NCBI GenBank assembly: GCA_949840885.1
Contig: CATKYJ010000021.1
Location: forward strand, 1 to 64,000
Direction of reading: 5' to 3'
DNA: 64,000 nt
Source: an uncultured Acetatifactor sp.
Lineage (GTDB): Bacteria; Bacillota; Clostridia; Lachnospirales; Lachnospiraceae
Shown here: piece after piece, positions 15,837-25,900 of the stretch
How the letters are laid out: each line of letters opens with the position of its first letter
How positions within the stretch are numbered: the first letter of the stretch is position 1
Notes under the pieces: model-generated
Seen by the model: only the letters and a program-made list of their open reading frames with translations
Database searches by the model: none
What the model was told of the DNA's origin: nothing
Translations under genes and position numbers: made by a program

Positions 15837-16826
15837 ATGTATTTTAGATGTAAGAACTGCGGCGCAAATGTGATATACAGTCCGGAAAGACATGGCATGT
15901 ACTGCCCCTATTGCGAGAGCGAGGGAAGCGATGAGCGGGCAGAGGGACAGACGGGCGCTCTGACCCTCTGCCCCAACTGCGGCGGCGAGGTGTCGGTGGA
16001 GGAGCACACCTCGGCTACCCAGTGCCCCTACTGCGACAGCTTCCTGATCTTTAACGAACGGGTGGAGGGGGAGTACACGCCTCGGATGATGATTCCGTTC
16101 CAGATGGGAAAGGAGACCTGCAAAAAGTCCCTGAGGGAGAAATTCAAAAGCTGCCGGTTTGCCCCCACGGATTTTCTCTCCGAGGCCAGGCTAAATGCCA
16201 TGCAGGGAATCTATGTGCCATACTGGTTCTATGACTATAAAACTGTCTGCCAGTTTCATGGAGAGGGCACCAAAATCAGAGTATGGCGGTCCGGGGACAG
16301 GGAATATACGGAGACCAGCGTCTACGATGTCCGGCGGGACATGGATTTGGATTTTGAGAAGATTCCCGTGGATGCCTCAATTCAGATGCCGGACGATGTG
16401 ATGGATCTGATAGCGCCCTTTCAGTACGGACAGATGGTGGGCTTTAAGCCAGAGTTCATGTCCGGCTTTTATGGGGAGAAATACAATATGCCATCGGCCG
16501 AAGTGGAGAACCGGGCCAGGACGCTGATGAAACAGGATGCCACGAAACTCCTGCGGGAGAGCTATGCCGGGTACAGTTCCGTGCGGACGCTGCGGGAGGA
16601 CATCTCTGTACAGGGCAGCAAGACGACTTACGGCCTGCTGCCGGTATGGAAGTATATCTATCGGTACAAGGAACAGGATTATCCTTTTTATGTCAATGGG
16701 CAGACCGGGAAAATCGTGGGGACAGCGCCCTTTTCCAAGGCAAAGTTCCTGGCGTACACAGGTACGCTGTGGGCATGCCTGACAGCGTTTCTGGCGCTTT
16801 TGCAGATATTGCTGGGCATGATTTAG
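15837..16826 (+). CDS. Double zinc-ribbon protein with C-terminal membrane anchor
   Basis: A 329-residue protein. Two zinc ribbons open it: CKNCGANVIYSP ... CPYC (about 5-27) and CPNCGGEVSVEEHTSATQC with CPYC (about 44-68). A middle domain with YVPYWFYDYKTVCQF, RDMDLDFEKIPVDAS and FQYGQMVGFKPEFMSGFYGE follows. One or two membrane segments close the protein (about 303-329, LAYTGTLWACLTAFLALLQI). The family occurs in Firmicutes and its job is unknown; a role in membrane-linked quality control is only a guess. RBS AAAGGAAG lies six bases upstream. It is followed by a TPM-domain membrane protein, and such zinc-ribbon/TPM pairs suggest a shared membrane complex. Confidence 0.7.
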   Translation: MYFRCKNCGANVIYSPERHGMYCPYCESEGSDERAEGQTGALTLCPNCGGEVSVEEHTSATQCPYCDSFLIFNERVEGEYTPRMMIPFQMGKETCKKSLREKFKSCRFAPTDFLSEARLNAMQGIYVPYWFYDYKTVCQFHGEGTKIRVWRSGDREYTETSVYDVRRDMDLDFEKIPVDASIQMPDDVMDLIAPFQYGQMVGFKPEFMSGFYGEKYNMPSAEVENRARTLMKQDATKLLRESYAGYSSVRTLREDISVQGSKTTYGLLPVWKYIYRYKEQDYPFYVNGQTGKIVGTAPFSKAKFLAYTGTLWACLTAFLALLQILLGMI

Positions 16827-16969
16827 GGCGAAACGCCGGCAAGGACATAAAAGGGGGAGCCCGGGCTGCCCGGAGAAACATGCCGCGGTGGGAGCGGAAG
16901 AAGCTGCAAAAAACAATGTAAAACGCAGAGAGCAGCGAAAAGCCGCAGCCATGCAATGGAGGAAAAAAG

Positions 16970-17890
16970 ATGGATGAGAAGCATTCCATGGAAGAGGATG
17001 TCAAGAAAGAGGCAAGAAGACAGTATCTGAGATATTTCCGTTTCTGGTTTCTGGCAGTGGCGGTTCTCGCCATAGCCTGTATCGCCTTGAAACTGTCCCA
17101 GGGAGCCAGGGAAGTCCCCAGAACCAACAGTGAGGCCCCCACGGAGCGGGTGTATGACTACGCCAACGTACTCACGGACGCGGAGGAGGCGGATCTGCGG
17201 GAATACATAGCCCAGATGGAAAAAAAGCACCGTATCGACATTGTGCTGGTGACATTCAGCCAGTCCGTTGAGGGAGAGGAGGCCAGGGAAAAGTATGGCC
17301 TCAGATCTGCAAGCTGGGAGCAGAACATGCAGGATCTGGCGGATGACTTCTGGGACGAGCACAAGTTCGGCTACAACAAGGGCTTTGAGGGGGACGGGGC
17401 TCTTTTGCTGCACAACTGGTACGAGGGGCAGAACGGCGAGCATCTGTCTACCAGCGGCAGCGTGGAGCACAAGTTCAGCTTAAGGGACATTGATGAGGTG
17501 CTTTACGCGGTGGACGAATATTACGATACGAATCCCTACAAGGCATACAGAGCCTATGTAAAGGAGCTTTGCAGGCGGATGGACACATCCCTGTCCCTGC
17601 CCTTTTCCTGGGGCTTTGTAGTCATCCTGCCTATTATCATAGTACTTTTCTATGCCCTGATCGGGGCCGTTCAGAAAAAGGCGGAGAATACCGTGGCAGT
17701 GAACGCCTATGTGGAGGGCGGCAGGCCTCAGATGCGTAACAAAACGGACGGACTGCTGCGCAAGAACGTGGTCACCAGAAAGATCGAGACCAGCTCCGGC
17801 TCGCGAGGGGGAGGCGGCAGCAGCGGCGGAGGCGGCCACCACACCAGCAGCGGCGGAGCAAGCCATGGAGGCGGAAGCCACAGACACTGA
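16970..17890 (+). CDS. TPM-domain (Psb32-type) membrane protein
   Basis: A 306-residue protein. A short repeat-like leader (MDEKHSMEED) precedes a membrane segment (about 23-43). The extracytoplasmic TPM domain (about 55-195) starts with the family-typical VYDYANVLTDAEEADLREYI and IDIVLVTFS. A second membrane span (about 205-230, GFVVILPIIIVLFYALIGAV) and a cytoplasmic tail ending in Gly/Ser/His-rich GGGGSSGGGGHHTSSGG are visible. TPM proteins act in membrane-protein turnover or as phosphatases; here the role is unknown. GGAGGAAAAAAG precedes the start. The tail composition is common in TPM proteins. It sits between the zinc-ribbon gene and a PHP phosphatase. Confidence 0.82.
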   Translation: MDEKHSMEEDVKKEARRQYLRYFRFWFLAVAVLAIACIALKLSQGAREVPRTNSEAPTERVYDYANVLTDAEEADLREYIAQMEKKHRIDIVLVTFSQSVEGEEAREKYGLRSASWEQNMQDLADDFWDEHKFGYNKGFEGDGALLLHNWYEGQNGEHLSTSGSVEHKFSLRDIDEVLYAVDEYYDTNPYKAYRAYVKELCRRMDTSLSLPFSWGFVVILPIIIVLFYALIGAVQKKAENTVAVNAYVEGGRPQMRNKTDGLLRKNVVTRKIETSSGSRGGGGSSGGGGHHTSSGGASHGGGSHRH

Positions 17891-17969
17891 CAGACAAAAG
17901 AGCAACCATTCGTATCGCCGGGCATGGGCCAGGCAGATGAGAAGCGAAAGAAAAGGGAATGAGACAGAG

Positions 17970-18749
17970 ATGACAGCAAATTATCATACCCATACATGGA
18001 GGTGCAGGCATGCCGCAGGGACGGAGCGGGAGTATGTGGAGGCCGCCATTGAAAATGGGCTGAAGATACTGGGGTTTTCCGACCATACGCCCTACCCCTA
18101 TCCTGCGGAATACGTCTCCGGCATGCGCATGCGGACAGATCAGCTGGAGGATTATGTGGACACGGTGCTGGCCCTGAAAGAAGAGTACCGAAAGGACATA
18201 GAAATCTATCTGGGCTTGGAGGTGGAGTATTATTCAGAGTACTTTCCAAAGCTGTTAAGCCTGGTGAAAGGCTATCCGGTGGAATATTTTCTGTTGGGGC
18301 AGCACTGCATCGGCTGCGAGATCGACGGCGACTGGGCCGGTAAGGCCACGGACGATCCGCAGATTTTGCGGAACTACTGCGCACAGACTGCTGAAGCCAT
18401 GGAGACAGGACATTTTACCTATTTTGCCCACCCGGATTTGATACGGTTCACCGGTGACAATGGGATTTACGAGGAAGAGATGCGGGGGCTCTGCAGGAAA
18501 GCCAACAGCCTGCACATGCCGTTGGAGATCAATCTTTTGGGGCTTGGCGAGGACAGGCCCTATCCGGACAGACGGTTCTGGAAGATCGCCGGGGAGGAAA
18601 ACTGCCAGGTGGTGCTGGGATTGGATGCCCATGATCCGAAAGCATTTGCCTGCCCGGAGGTGGTCCGCGCCGCCGAGGACATGGTCAGCCGCTACGGACT
18701 GCGTCTTCAGGAGACGGTGGAACTCAGGCGCCCCATTGAGCCGGAGTGA
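17970..18749 (+). CDS. PHP-family histidinol-phosphatase-like phosphoesterase
   Basis: A 259-residue metal-dependent phosphatase of the PHP superfamily. The metal-binding motif YHTHTWRCRHA is at the N-terminus, followed by ILGFSDHTPYP, a conserved YLGLEVEYYSEY, LGQHCI, FTYFAHPDL and LGLDAHDP near the C-terminus. These match the HisK-type histidinol-phosphate phosphatases, but no other his gene is nearby, so the substrate is uncertain. I start it at ATG 17970 (AAGGGAATGAG upstream) because the HTH motif normally lies within the first ten residues; ATG 17937 is an in-frame alternative. It is about 80 bases after the TPM gene and 50 before the isomerase-like gene, so probably part of the same transcript. 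Confidence 0.85.
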   Translation: MTANYHTHTWRCRHAAGTEREYVEAAIENGLKILGFSDHTPYPYPAEYVSGMRMRTDQLEDYVDTVLALKEEYRKDIEIYLGLEVEYYSEYFPKLLSLVKGYPVEYFLLGQHCIGCEIDGDWAGKATDDPQILRNYCAQTAEAMETGHFTYFAHPDLIRFTGDNGIYEEEMRGLCRKANSLHMPLEINLLGLGEDRPYPDRRFWKIAGEENCQVVLGLDAHDPKAFACPEVVRAAEDMVSRYGLRLQETVELRRPIEPE

Positions 18750-18798
18750 CTTTGGCCTTTAGAGCTATCGCGCAGCGATTTTATAAGGAGGAAATCAT

Positions 18799-19677
18799 AT
18801 GAAACTGGTCACTCAAACACATTTTTTGGCGGAGACTTTTGGAGACGAGGCCTGCATCCCCATCCTGAAAAAGGCCGGGTTCCAGGGGCTGGACTGGTCT
18901 TTTCTCAGTACGAATCAGATAAAGGAGGTCTGGTACACCGATGCATGGAAAGACCATGCGCTGCGCCTTAAGGACATTGCGGCCCAGTGCGGGATTGCAT
19001 TCTGTCAGGCCCATGCCCCGTTCCCCTCGTCCATGGGAGAGGAGCCCTATGACACCGAAATTCGCGGGTGGATCCTGCGCACCATGGAGGTGGCGGCCCT
19101 GATGGGAGTGAGAGACATCGTGGTGCACCCGAAGCAGGAACTGCCCTACGCCACCAATGTGGAGAAGCTTTGGGAGGAGAACCTGGTGTTCTACCGCAGC
19201 CTGATTCCCTACTGCGAGGAGTATGGAATACGCATCTGTGCGGAGAATATGTGGCAGTATGACAAGCGGCGCAACTACATAGTGGACAGCGTCTGCGCCC
19301 GGCCGGAGGAGTTCTGCAGGCTCTTGGACGAACTGGACAGCCCCTGGATCGTCGGATGCCTGGATCTGGGACATTGTGCGCTGGTGGGCAGGGAGCCCCA
19401 AGACGTGATCCGTGCCATGGGGGCAAAGCGGCTTCAGGCGCTGCATGTCCATGACGTAAATTACGTCTGTGACTGCCATACCATGCCCTTTATAGAATCT
19501 TTGGACTGGGAAGCCATAACGAAAGCACTGGCGGAGATTGGCTATGAGGGAAATTTCACCTTTGAGGCGGACGGATTCCTCAGGAATTTCCCGCCGGAGT
19601 TGATACCCGAGGCCAGCGGCCTGATGGCGAAGACCGGACATTATCTGATCCGGCGCATCAAAGAGCAGATGGCCTGA
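18799..19677 (+). CDS. TIM-barrel sugar phosphate isomerase/epimerase-like protein
   Basis: A 292-residue protein of the xylose-isomerase-like/AP-endonuclease-2 barrel family. Metal-ligand-type segments are spread as expected: DIVVHPKQE, ICAENMWQY, VGCLDLGHCALVGREP, LHVHDVNYVCDCH and FTFEADGFL. Members isomerise or epimerise sugars or sugar phosphates; the substrate here cannot be read from sequence. AAGGAGGAAATC lies just before ATG 18799. The gene ends before a strong bidirectional terminator. A link to carbohydrate use fits the rest of the window but is not shown directly. Confidence 0.85.
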   Translation: MKLVTQTHFLAETFGDEACIPILKKAGFQGLDWSFLSTNQIKEVWYTDAWKDHALRLKDIAAQCGIAFCQAHAPFPSSMGEEPYDTEIRGWILRTMEVAALMGVRDIVVHPKQELPYATNVEKLWEENLVFYRSLIPYCEEYGIRICAENMWQYDKRRNYIVDSVCARPEEFCRLLDELDSPWIVGCLDLGHCALVGREPQDVIRAMGAKRLQALHVHDVNYVCDCHTMPFIESLDWEAITKALAEIGYEGNFTFEADGFLRNFPPELIPEASGLMAKTGHYLIRRIKEQMA

Positions 19678-19760
19678 GGAGGCCGGACTGCGCCGGCAGG
19701 GTGGCCTTTCGGATGCGGATGGGAGAGGGCGGCAAGCCAGAAAAAAGTACAAAATGAAAA

Positions 19761-19799
19761 AGAGGCAGTCAGTTTATGAGGAACTGACTGCCTCTTTTC
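19761..19799. terminator. Bidirectional terminator between the isomerase-like gene and rpsT
   Basis: AGAGGCAGTCAGTT (19761-19774) pairs perfectly with AACTGACTGCCTCT (19782-19795). A TTTT tract follows on the plus strand and AAAA precedes it, so it can end both the plus-strand transcript and rpsT on the minus strand. Confidence 0.85.
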
Positions 19800-19834
19800 A
19801 ATGCAGTTTCATTACTTTAGCCGCCTCTTTCAGA

Positions 19835-20098
19835 CTATGCCATCTCATTGACAGCTTTGCTGATGCGGGAAACCTTGTGGGCCACATTGTTCTTGTGGTA
19901 AATGCCCTTAGCTCCGGCTTTCTCGATGACCTTTGTGGCAGCGGACAGCTCTGCGGTGGCAGCAGCCTTGTCACCGGTAGCGATAGCTGCGTAAACTTTC
20001 TTGATAGCGGTCTTGACGCCGGATCTGACAGCCTTGTTCCTGTCAGCCTTTGCCTGATTCACCAGAATTCTCTTCTTCGCGGATTTAATGTTAGCCAA
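19835..20098 (-). CDS. rpsT: 30S ribosomal protein S20
   Basis: An 87-residue basic helical protein that binds 16S rRNA at the base of the small subunit. From the TTG start at 20098 it reads (M)ANIKSAKKRILVNQ, the family N-terminus, and continues with KADRNKAVRSGVKTAIKKV and KGIYHKNNVAHKVSRISKAV. GGAGGTG lies six bases upstream; an earlier in-frame TTG overlaps this site and is unlikely. A near-consensus promoter and a strong terminator frame the gene. It is divergent from gpr, and the rpsT-gpr-spoIIP neighbourhood is the same gene set as in Bacillus subtilis. Confidence 0.96.
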   Translation of the reverse strand: MANIKSAKKRILVNQAKADRNKAVRSGVKTAIKKVYAAIATGDKAAATAELSAATKVIEKAGAKGIYHKNNVAHKVSRISKAVNEMA

Positions 20099-20182
20099 GT
20101 CGTACACCTCCAATTGTATACAAAATTAATTTATCGTTTCACTTTAGCCAGACACGGGGGACTATCGTAAACACATAAAGAT

Positions 20183-20211
20183 AGTTTAGTAAATAATAGA
20201 AAATTTGTCAA
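20183..20211 (-). promoter_or_regulatory. Strong promoter of rpsT
   Basis: On the minus strand, consensus TTGACA (20211-20206) and TAAACT (20188-20183) are 17 bases apart, about 85 bases before the rpsT start. Confidence 0.7.
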
Positions 20212-20292
20212 GACATAATCTGAGAAAAATTGACTAAAATAAGAACTAAATAGTTGCATCAGACATGGAGTCGGAAAATGAGAGGGAGAGAA

Positions 20293-21216
20293 ATGGGCAA
20301 TTTTCAGATGAGGACGGATCTGGCGCTTGAGGCCAGGGAGAGCATAAGCGAGGCGGACAGCGAACTGCGGGGGGTCAGGGTGGAGGAATATTATCACGAG
20401 GCAGAGGACATCAGGGTGACAAAAGTCATGATCGACACCAAAAATGCCGCCAAAGCCATGGGGAAGCCGGTAGGGATCTATGTGACCATGGAGGCGCCTG
20501 CCATGGTGGAGCCGGACGAGGACTATCACAGGGAAATTTCAGGCCGCCTGGCGGAGGAGATTCTGGAACTTTTGCCTGGGGCGGACAATGAGCAGTCCGT
20601 GCTGGTGGTGGGGCTGGGCAACCGGGAAGTGACCGCAGATGCGCTTGGCCCTCAGGTGGTGGACAATCTCCTGATTACAAGGCATATCGTCAGGGAGTAT
20701 GGAACCGCTGCCTATAACTGCAGCAAAATGAACCAGATCAGCGCCCTGGAGCCGGGCGTCATGGCAAAGACCGGCATGGAGACGGCGGAGATCGTAAAGG
20801 GCGTGGTGGAGCAGACTTCCCCGAATGTGCTGATTGTCATAGATGCTCTTGCGGCCCGCAGCACAAAGCGCTTAAACCGCACCATCCAGATCACGAACAC
20901 CGGCATACAGCCGGGCTCCGGGGTGGGAAACCACAGAAATGCCCTGACGCAGGAGAGCCTTGGCGTGCCCGTGATCGCCATCGGCATCCCCACGGTGGTG
21001 GACGCTGCCACCATAGTGGGGGACGCCCTGGAAAAGCTTCTGGAGGAGGAAGAGGAGCTGGAGAATGTGAAGTACCGGGAAAAGCAGCAGCTTCATTTCG
21101 CGGAGCTCAACAACATGTACATGACCGGAAAGGACATTGATGCCGTCATCAAACGGGTGAGCTTTACAGTGTCCGAGGGCATCAACATGGCCATTGCGGA
21201 GACCTTTCTGGAGTAA
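20293..21216 (+). CDS. gpr: Spore germination protease GPR
   Basis: Endopeptidase (family A25) made in the forespore as a zymogen; it degrades small acid-soluble spore proteins at germination. The 307-residue protein starts with a short N-terminal part and the conserved FQMRTDLALEARE. Further conserved segments are VVGLGNREVTADALGPQVVD, ALEPGVMAKTGMETAEIV, VIDALAARSTKRLNRTIQI, NTGIQPGSGVGNHR and IGIPTVVDAATI. I use ATG 20293 (AGGGAGAG upstream); ATG 20278 is also in frame. It precedes spoIIP in the same direction and both are expected to be under sporulation sigma control. It shows that the organism is, or descends from, a spore former. Confidence 0.95.
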   Translation: MGNFQMRTDLALEARESISEADSELRGVRVEEYYHEAEDIRVTKVMIDTKNAAKAMGKPVGIYVTMEAPAMVEPDEDYHREISGRLAEEILELLPGADNEQSVLVVGLGNREVTADALGPQVVDNLLITRHIVREYGTAAYNCSKMNQISALEPGVMAKTGMETAEIVKGVVEQTSPNVLIVIDALAARSTKRLNRTIQITNTGIQPGSGVGNHRNALTQESLGVPVIAIGIPTVVDAATIVGDALEKLLEEEEELENVKYREKQQLHFAELNNMYMTGKDIDAVIKRVSFTVSEGINMAIAETFLE

Positions 21217-21334
21217 CGCACAACCTGACGCGCAACTTGACACACAACCTGACGCGCCTGCTTTTTGGGGCGAAAATCAGCGAAAAGCAACGAATCATAG
21301 AAACGGTATAGAAACGGCATAGACGGGCATATAA

Positions 21335-21400
21335 ATGGAAGAGGGCATTCAAGAGAGAATGCGCGGATTTGTAGCCGGAAAGGAAGTGCATTGCCGTTAA
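21335..21400 (+). other. Short repeat-derived leader frame before spoIIP
   Basis: ATG 21335 opens a 21-codon frame (MEEGIQERMRGFVAGKEVHC) that begins with a degenerate copy of the ATGGAAGAAAGGCATTCC repeat and ends at TAA 21398-21400. It is out of frame with spoIIP. It could be a leader peptide or simply a decayed repeat copy. Confidence 0.35.
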
Positions 21401-21437
21401 CAGGAAAGCTTTTACTAAGCCTGCGGGAAAACTGATT

Positions 21438-22856
21438 TTGCTCGCGTTCTTGATTCTGGGCATACAGGCGGCGGCAAAAAGCTGCGGAGCAGATTCCTTG
21501 TCAGGGGGGCAGGACACCATAGGAGAGGCTATGGTGAAAAGCATTTGTGATGAGGCCAGGGCAACGCTGTATGGGCAGTTCATGCCGGGAGCCCTGTTCA
21601 TGGAGGAGGGCGTACATGCAACCTCTTTCCTCTTTCAGGAGATAGACTGCATCTTCCCCTTTTACGGATACCTGACAAACCAGATGGCAAGAGACCAGAA
21701 TGGGAACGCCCAGGACATCCGCACCATCCTGCTGGCAGAGGCGAAAGAGGAGGAGACATTGTCTTTGGAAGATCTGGCCGGGAATGGGACTCTGGAAGGC
21801 GGCGTTTCGGAACAAGGCAGCGCCGGCGGGCAGAGCGGCGGCATGGGACAAAATGGCAGCGGTTTGGACATGGCCGGACAAAACAGCGGCGAACCGGGCA
21901 GCATGGGGCAAAACAGTACCAGTCCGGGTGGAGGCCAAAACAGCCTGGCCGGACAGGAGAATGCATCCGGTGGGACAGACCCCGCGCAGACGGATCTGGC
22001 GGCTCTCCTGCGGGCAGAGAACGAAGCTGCCATGCAGGGACAGATGACAGCTTTCATGCCACATGTCAGACAGACCCGGCTGGACATGACCGCCCTGCAG
22101 GATTACGAGACGCTGATGCGGCAGTTCTATACCTTTGACGACAATACAGCGGCTGGCAGCGACCAGCTGAACGTACAAAAGCTGATGGCAGAGGACATGA
22201 CCATATCAAAGGACGACCCGGGCCCTCAGATTCTCATCTACCATACCCATGCACATGAAAACTTTGCGGATTCCAGGGAGGGGGAGATGGCGGATACCAT
22301 AATGGGCGTGGGAGAGCGGCTGACTCAGATTCTCACGGAAGAGTACGGCTATGAGGTGCTCCACCACCTGGGACAGTACGACACGGTTTCCCGGGACGAC
22401 TCCTATGCGGTGGCCCTGGGGGATCTGGAGGCGCTTTTGGAGCAGTATCCCTCCATACAGGTAGTCATCGACTTACATAGGGACGCCATGCCGGAGGGCA
22501 CCCGCCTGGTGATGGACTTAGACGGCAGGCCCACGGCCAGGTTTATGTTTTTCAACGGCCTCTCCCGCACCAAGACCACAGGGAACATTTCCTATCTGTA
22601 CAATGAGAACCTGGACAGCAACCTGGCATTTTCATTCCAGATGCAGAAGACGGCTATGGAATACTACCCCAATTTGACCCGCAAAATTTTCGTCCGGGGC
22701 TACCGCTACAACATGCACCTGCGTCCCAAGTCCCTGCTCATCGAACTGGGGGCTCAGAACAATACCCTGGAGGAGGTCTTAAACGCCTGCGATCCCCTGG
22801 CCCATATATTGGATTTGGTGCTTTCCGGAGAGAGCGCGTCCTTAGGGGCAGAGTAG
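21438..22856 (+). CDS. spoIIP: Stage II sporulation protein P (peptidoglycan hydrolase)
   Basis: Amidase/endopeptidase of the DMP complex, which removes septal peptidoglycan during engulfment. A hydrophobic N-terminal anchor is followed by an extracytoplasmic region. A low-complexity Gly/Gln/Asn/Ser linker (about 120-175) is unusual. The catalytic SpoIIP domain follows with QILIYHTHAHENFAD, VVIDLHRDAMPEG, RFMFFNGLSRTK and KSLLIELGAQNNTLEE, including the zinc-type His and Glu residues. The start is uncertain: TTG 21438 falls inside the hydrophobic segment. The coding pattern seems to extend upstream to about 21390 (VNRKAFTKPAGKLILLAF), where only ATT, GTT and CTG codons exist. Neighbours gpr and rpsT match the usual gene order. 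Confidence 0.9.
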   Translation: MLAFLILGIQAAAKSCGADSLSGGQDTIGEAMVKSICDEARATLYGQFMPGALFMEEGVHATSFLFQEIDCIFPFYGYLTNQMARDQNGNAQDIRTILLAEAKEEETLSLEDLAGNGTLEGGVSEQGSAGGQSGGMGQNGSGLDMAGQNSGEPGSMGQNSTSPGGGQNSLAGQENASGGTDPAQTDLAALLRAENEAAMQGQMTAFMPHVRQTRLDMTALQDYETLMRQFYTFDDNTAAGSDQLNVQKLMAEDMTISKDDPGPQILIYHTHAHENFADSREGEMADTIMGVGERLTQILTEEYGYEVLHHLGQYDTVSRDDSYAVALGDLEALLEQYPSIQVVIDLHRDAMPEGTRLVMDLDGRPTARFMFFNGLSRTKTTGNISYLYNENLDSNLAFSFQMQKTAMEYYPNLTRKIFVRGYRYNMHLRPKSLLIELGAQNNTLEEVLNACDPLAHILDLVLSGESASLGAE

Positions 22857-22956
22857 GACATGGTCAGGCAGAGGGCAGAGCGGACAGGCGAGGCTTTCAC
22901 TTCCGGCAAAGCAGGACATAGCGCTTCGAGGTAACGCCTGCGAAAGAAAGCGTCAG

Positions 22957-25900
22957 CTACCTGGCGGTCAGCACCCAGGTGGGGAACCAGCGCAGATATT
23001 TCGCCACAAAAGATGCCTCCACCGGCTGGCCGGAGAGTACCGGATAGAACAAAAGGAACAGGGCAAACACAGCCAGGGTATAGAGCGCTGCGGCGTATAG
23101 GATTGCGGCAGCCCGGAAAGAACCCCAGGGAGCCTTTCCCCTGCCTCGCAGGATACCATACAGGATCATCAGCACAACGAAAGCCACGCTGGGGAAATAG
23201 TGGTAGATAAAGGTAGTCCGGGTCACGAACATCCAGGGCAGATACTGGGCCAGGTATCCCACGGTCAGGAACCCGGCGGTCCGGTCCTTTTTTGCCGCAG
23301 CGCGGTAAAGCGTGTAGAGAAAAGCGGGAATCCCTGCCCACCATACCGCCGGGTTGCCAAAGGCGCTGATGCCCTCTCGCAGGCCGCCCTGAGTCGTCTG
23401 TGTAACGACGCGGGAGTAGTACCAGATGGGCCGCCTGACAATGGGCCAGTCGTACCACGGCGAGGAATAGGGGTGAGTGGATTCCAGCTGACTATGGTAG
23501 GAGAACATAGTGCTCTGGTTGCGCAGCATCCTGGCAACGAGCCCCATATCCCCATAGTCCCTGAAAGGCAGGTAGGAGAGCAGATAGATGACGGCAGGCA
23601 CCGCCGCGAAGAAGACCAGGCAGAACAGGATGGTGCGCCGGACATTCCCGGAGAAACATGCGATGATATGAGCATGGGAAATGCCCCCGCTCTCCCCTTC
23701 GGGATCCTTTTTGGCATAGAGGTATTCCCGGTATCTTCTGTACAGAGACGCAAAGAAGATGAGCCCAAGCCCTGCCCCGGCATAGATCCCGGTCCATTTG
23801 CAGGCAATGCCAAGCCCCATGCAGACACCGCAGGCACCCAGAGGGATCCAGGTCTTTTTCAAAGGGGTATCGTAGAAGCTGAGCATGACATACTGATACA
23901 TGAAATAATACATCAGCAGTACGAAAAAAGTAATGTACACATCAATGGTGGCGATCCTGGTCTGGGTGAAATGCATGAAGTCAAAGGCAAATAGTACGCA
24001 GGCCAGGGCAGAGAAAAAGGCATTCCCGGAAATGCGCTTTGCAAAAAGGTAGATCACAGGCACCATGGCAATGCCAAAAAGCGTACCGACGATGCGCCAG
24101 CCAAAGGGATTCATGCCAAAGACAGCCACTCCCAGGGCGATGAAAAGCTTCCCCAGGGGAGGATGGGTATTTTCATAGGAAGTAAGGCCGTGGAGGAATT
24201 CATAGGCCGTGCGTCCGTGGTAGATTTCATCGAAATACATACTGTTGCGGAAAGACGGCTCCTCCGGGTACAGACCGGTCTCATCGAAGAGGGCAGGATA
24301 GTCCGCCGCGTTTTCGGGCAGGAGTATATTCCCCTCCCCATCCGTAAACACCAGTTCCAGCAGGCAGGCCTGGGCATCCGTCAGGGTAAGGCGGATGCGG
24401 GAGGACGATGCATCAAAAGCCGCCTCCTGCCAGGCAAAGACCTTGTCCAACGATATTTCTCCTATATAGGACCAGTTCCGGCCCGATTCCCCAGTGTCTT
24501 CTTTCATTTCTTCCAGGATAAAAGTCCGGCCATGCCAGGGCGCTATGTAATAGGAGAGCCGGGAGGGTGCCTCGGAGGCAAAGGACAGTTCAATGGACTG
24601 ATTCTGTGCCATTTCGTAAGAGGTGACGGGGGCTTTTGCGTCGCCCAGGTCATACAGGGCAAAGCAGCTGTAGACTGCGGTGACGGCAAGCATGCAGAGG
24701 ACATCGGCTATCCCGGGAGAAAGCTTCTTGCAGGAGGGCAGGGGCGCCGCAAGGATCTTGTCCCGCCAGGGCAGACTCTGCCGGGGCAGAGACGGGGGGG
24801 CAGCGGAATCTGCTTGGTTTGCCGAGGGCCTGCCGCCATAGTGCCTCAAGGCTATGAAATACAGGAGTGCCCCGCAGGAGAGCATACCCGCGGACACCAA
24901 AAGGATGGCCGGGGACTTGCGGTCGTAGGAGGCGGGGTCATAGAAAAACAGTACATTCGCCGTATTATAGAAATGCATGGCGCCAAAGCCGGCGTAGCAT
25001 AAATAAGTGAGAGGCACAGGCCTGTACACATAGGCCAGCAAAAGCAGCGCCAGCGCAGGATACAGATAGCGCTCGTGCATGCGCACGGAAAACAGGAAGA
25101 CGCTGACCACGGTAAAAGCGGCCAGGAAAGGGTATTTTTCCCTGGATCCGCGGTTTCTCAGGCTTAAAATCAGAGTCAGCAAAACGGCAGCCGCAATGGC
25201 CGCCATGCCTATGACGCGATAGGGTATCCCTAAAAATAAATTGTCCTGGCTGACCCAGTTTAACCCCAGAAGCCCCCAGAGATTGCAGACGTTTACCCCT
25301 GCATAGGGATAGGAGCCCACTGTATCCACAAGCTGGGACACCACCTTGGAAAGGCCGAAAGGGAGGCAGAGGATGACTGCGCCTGCAGCCACGGTCAGGC
25401 ACTGGAACAGGCAATGGACAAATGTGAGGAAAGACGATTTCTTCTCCCCGCCCCGGCTGCCTGCGGCGCGCAGGATCTGGTCTATGGTGCCTGCCAGGAG
25501 CACAGGCCCCAAAAGCAGCATCTGGGGTTTGATCAGAAAGCCCAGCCCAAAGGCGATATAGGCAGGATACATCTTTCCGCGGACAAGGGAAAGGCAGAGG
25601 ATCACCGCCGCAAGCCCTGGCAGGGCGTCCACCTGTCCCCACACGGCGGAATTCAGGAAAACCGCAGGATTAAACAGATATGCGGCGCACAGAAAGAAAG
25701 AACTGCGCCCCGAAAGCCGTCTTGCGGCCTCCCTGCAAAGCAGCATGCCGCAGGCCAGATCGGCCAGGATGGAGGGGAGCTTAAGCAGCACCAGATGGGC
25801 GGCGGAGTAGTACGGGATGCCAAAGAGCCTGCGCAGGCTGCCCAAAAGCCACAGCACATACAGATATCCGGGCGGATAGTCCGAGAAGACATCCGGAGAA

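Noticed and set aside
22857..22956. The gap between spoIIP and the convergent PMT gene, checked for a terminator or small gene.
   Set aside because: No stem with a T tract and no credible short gene could be found.
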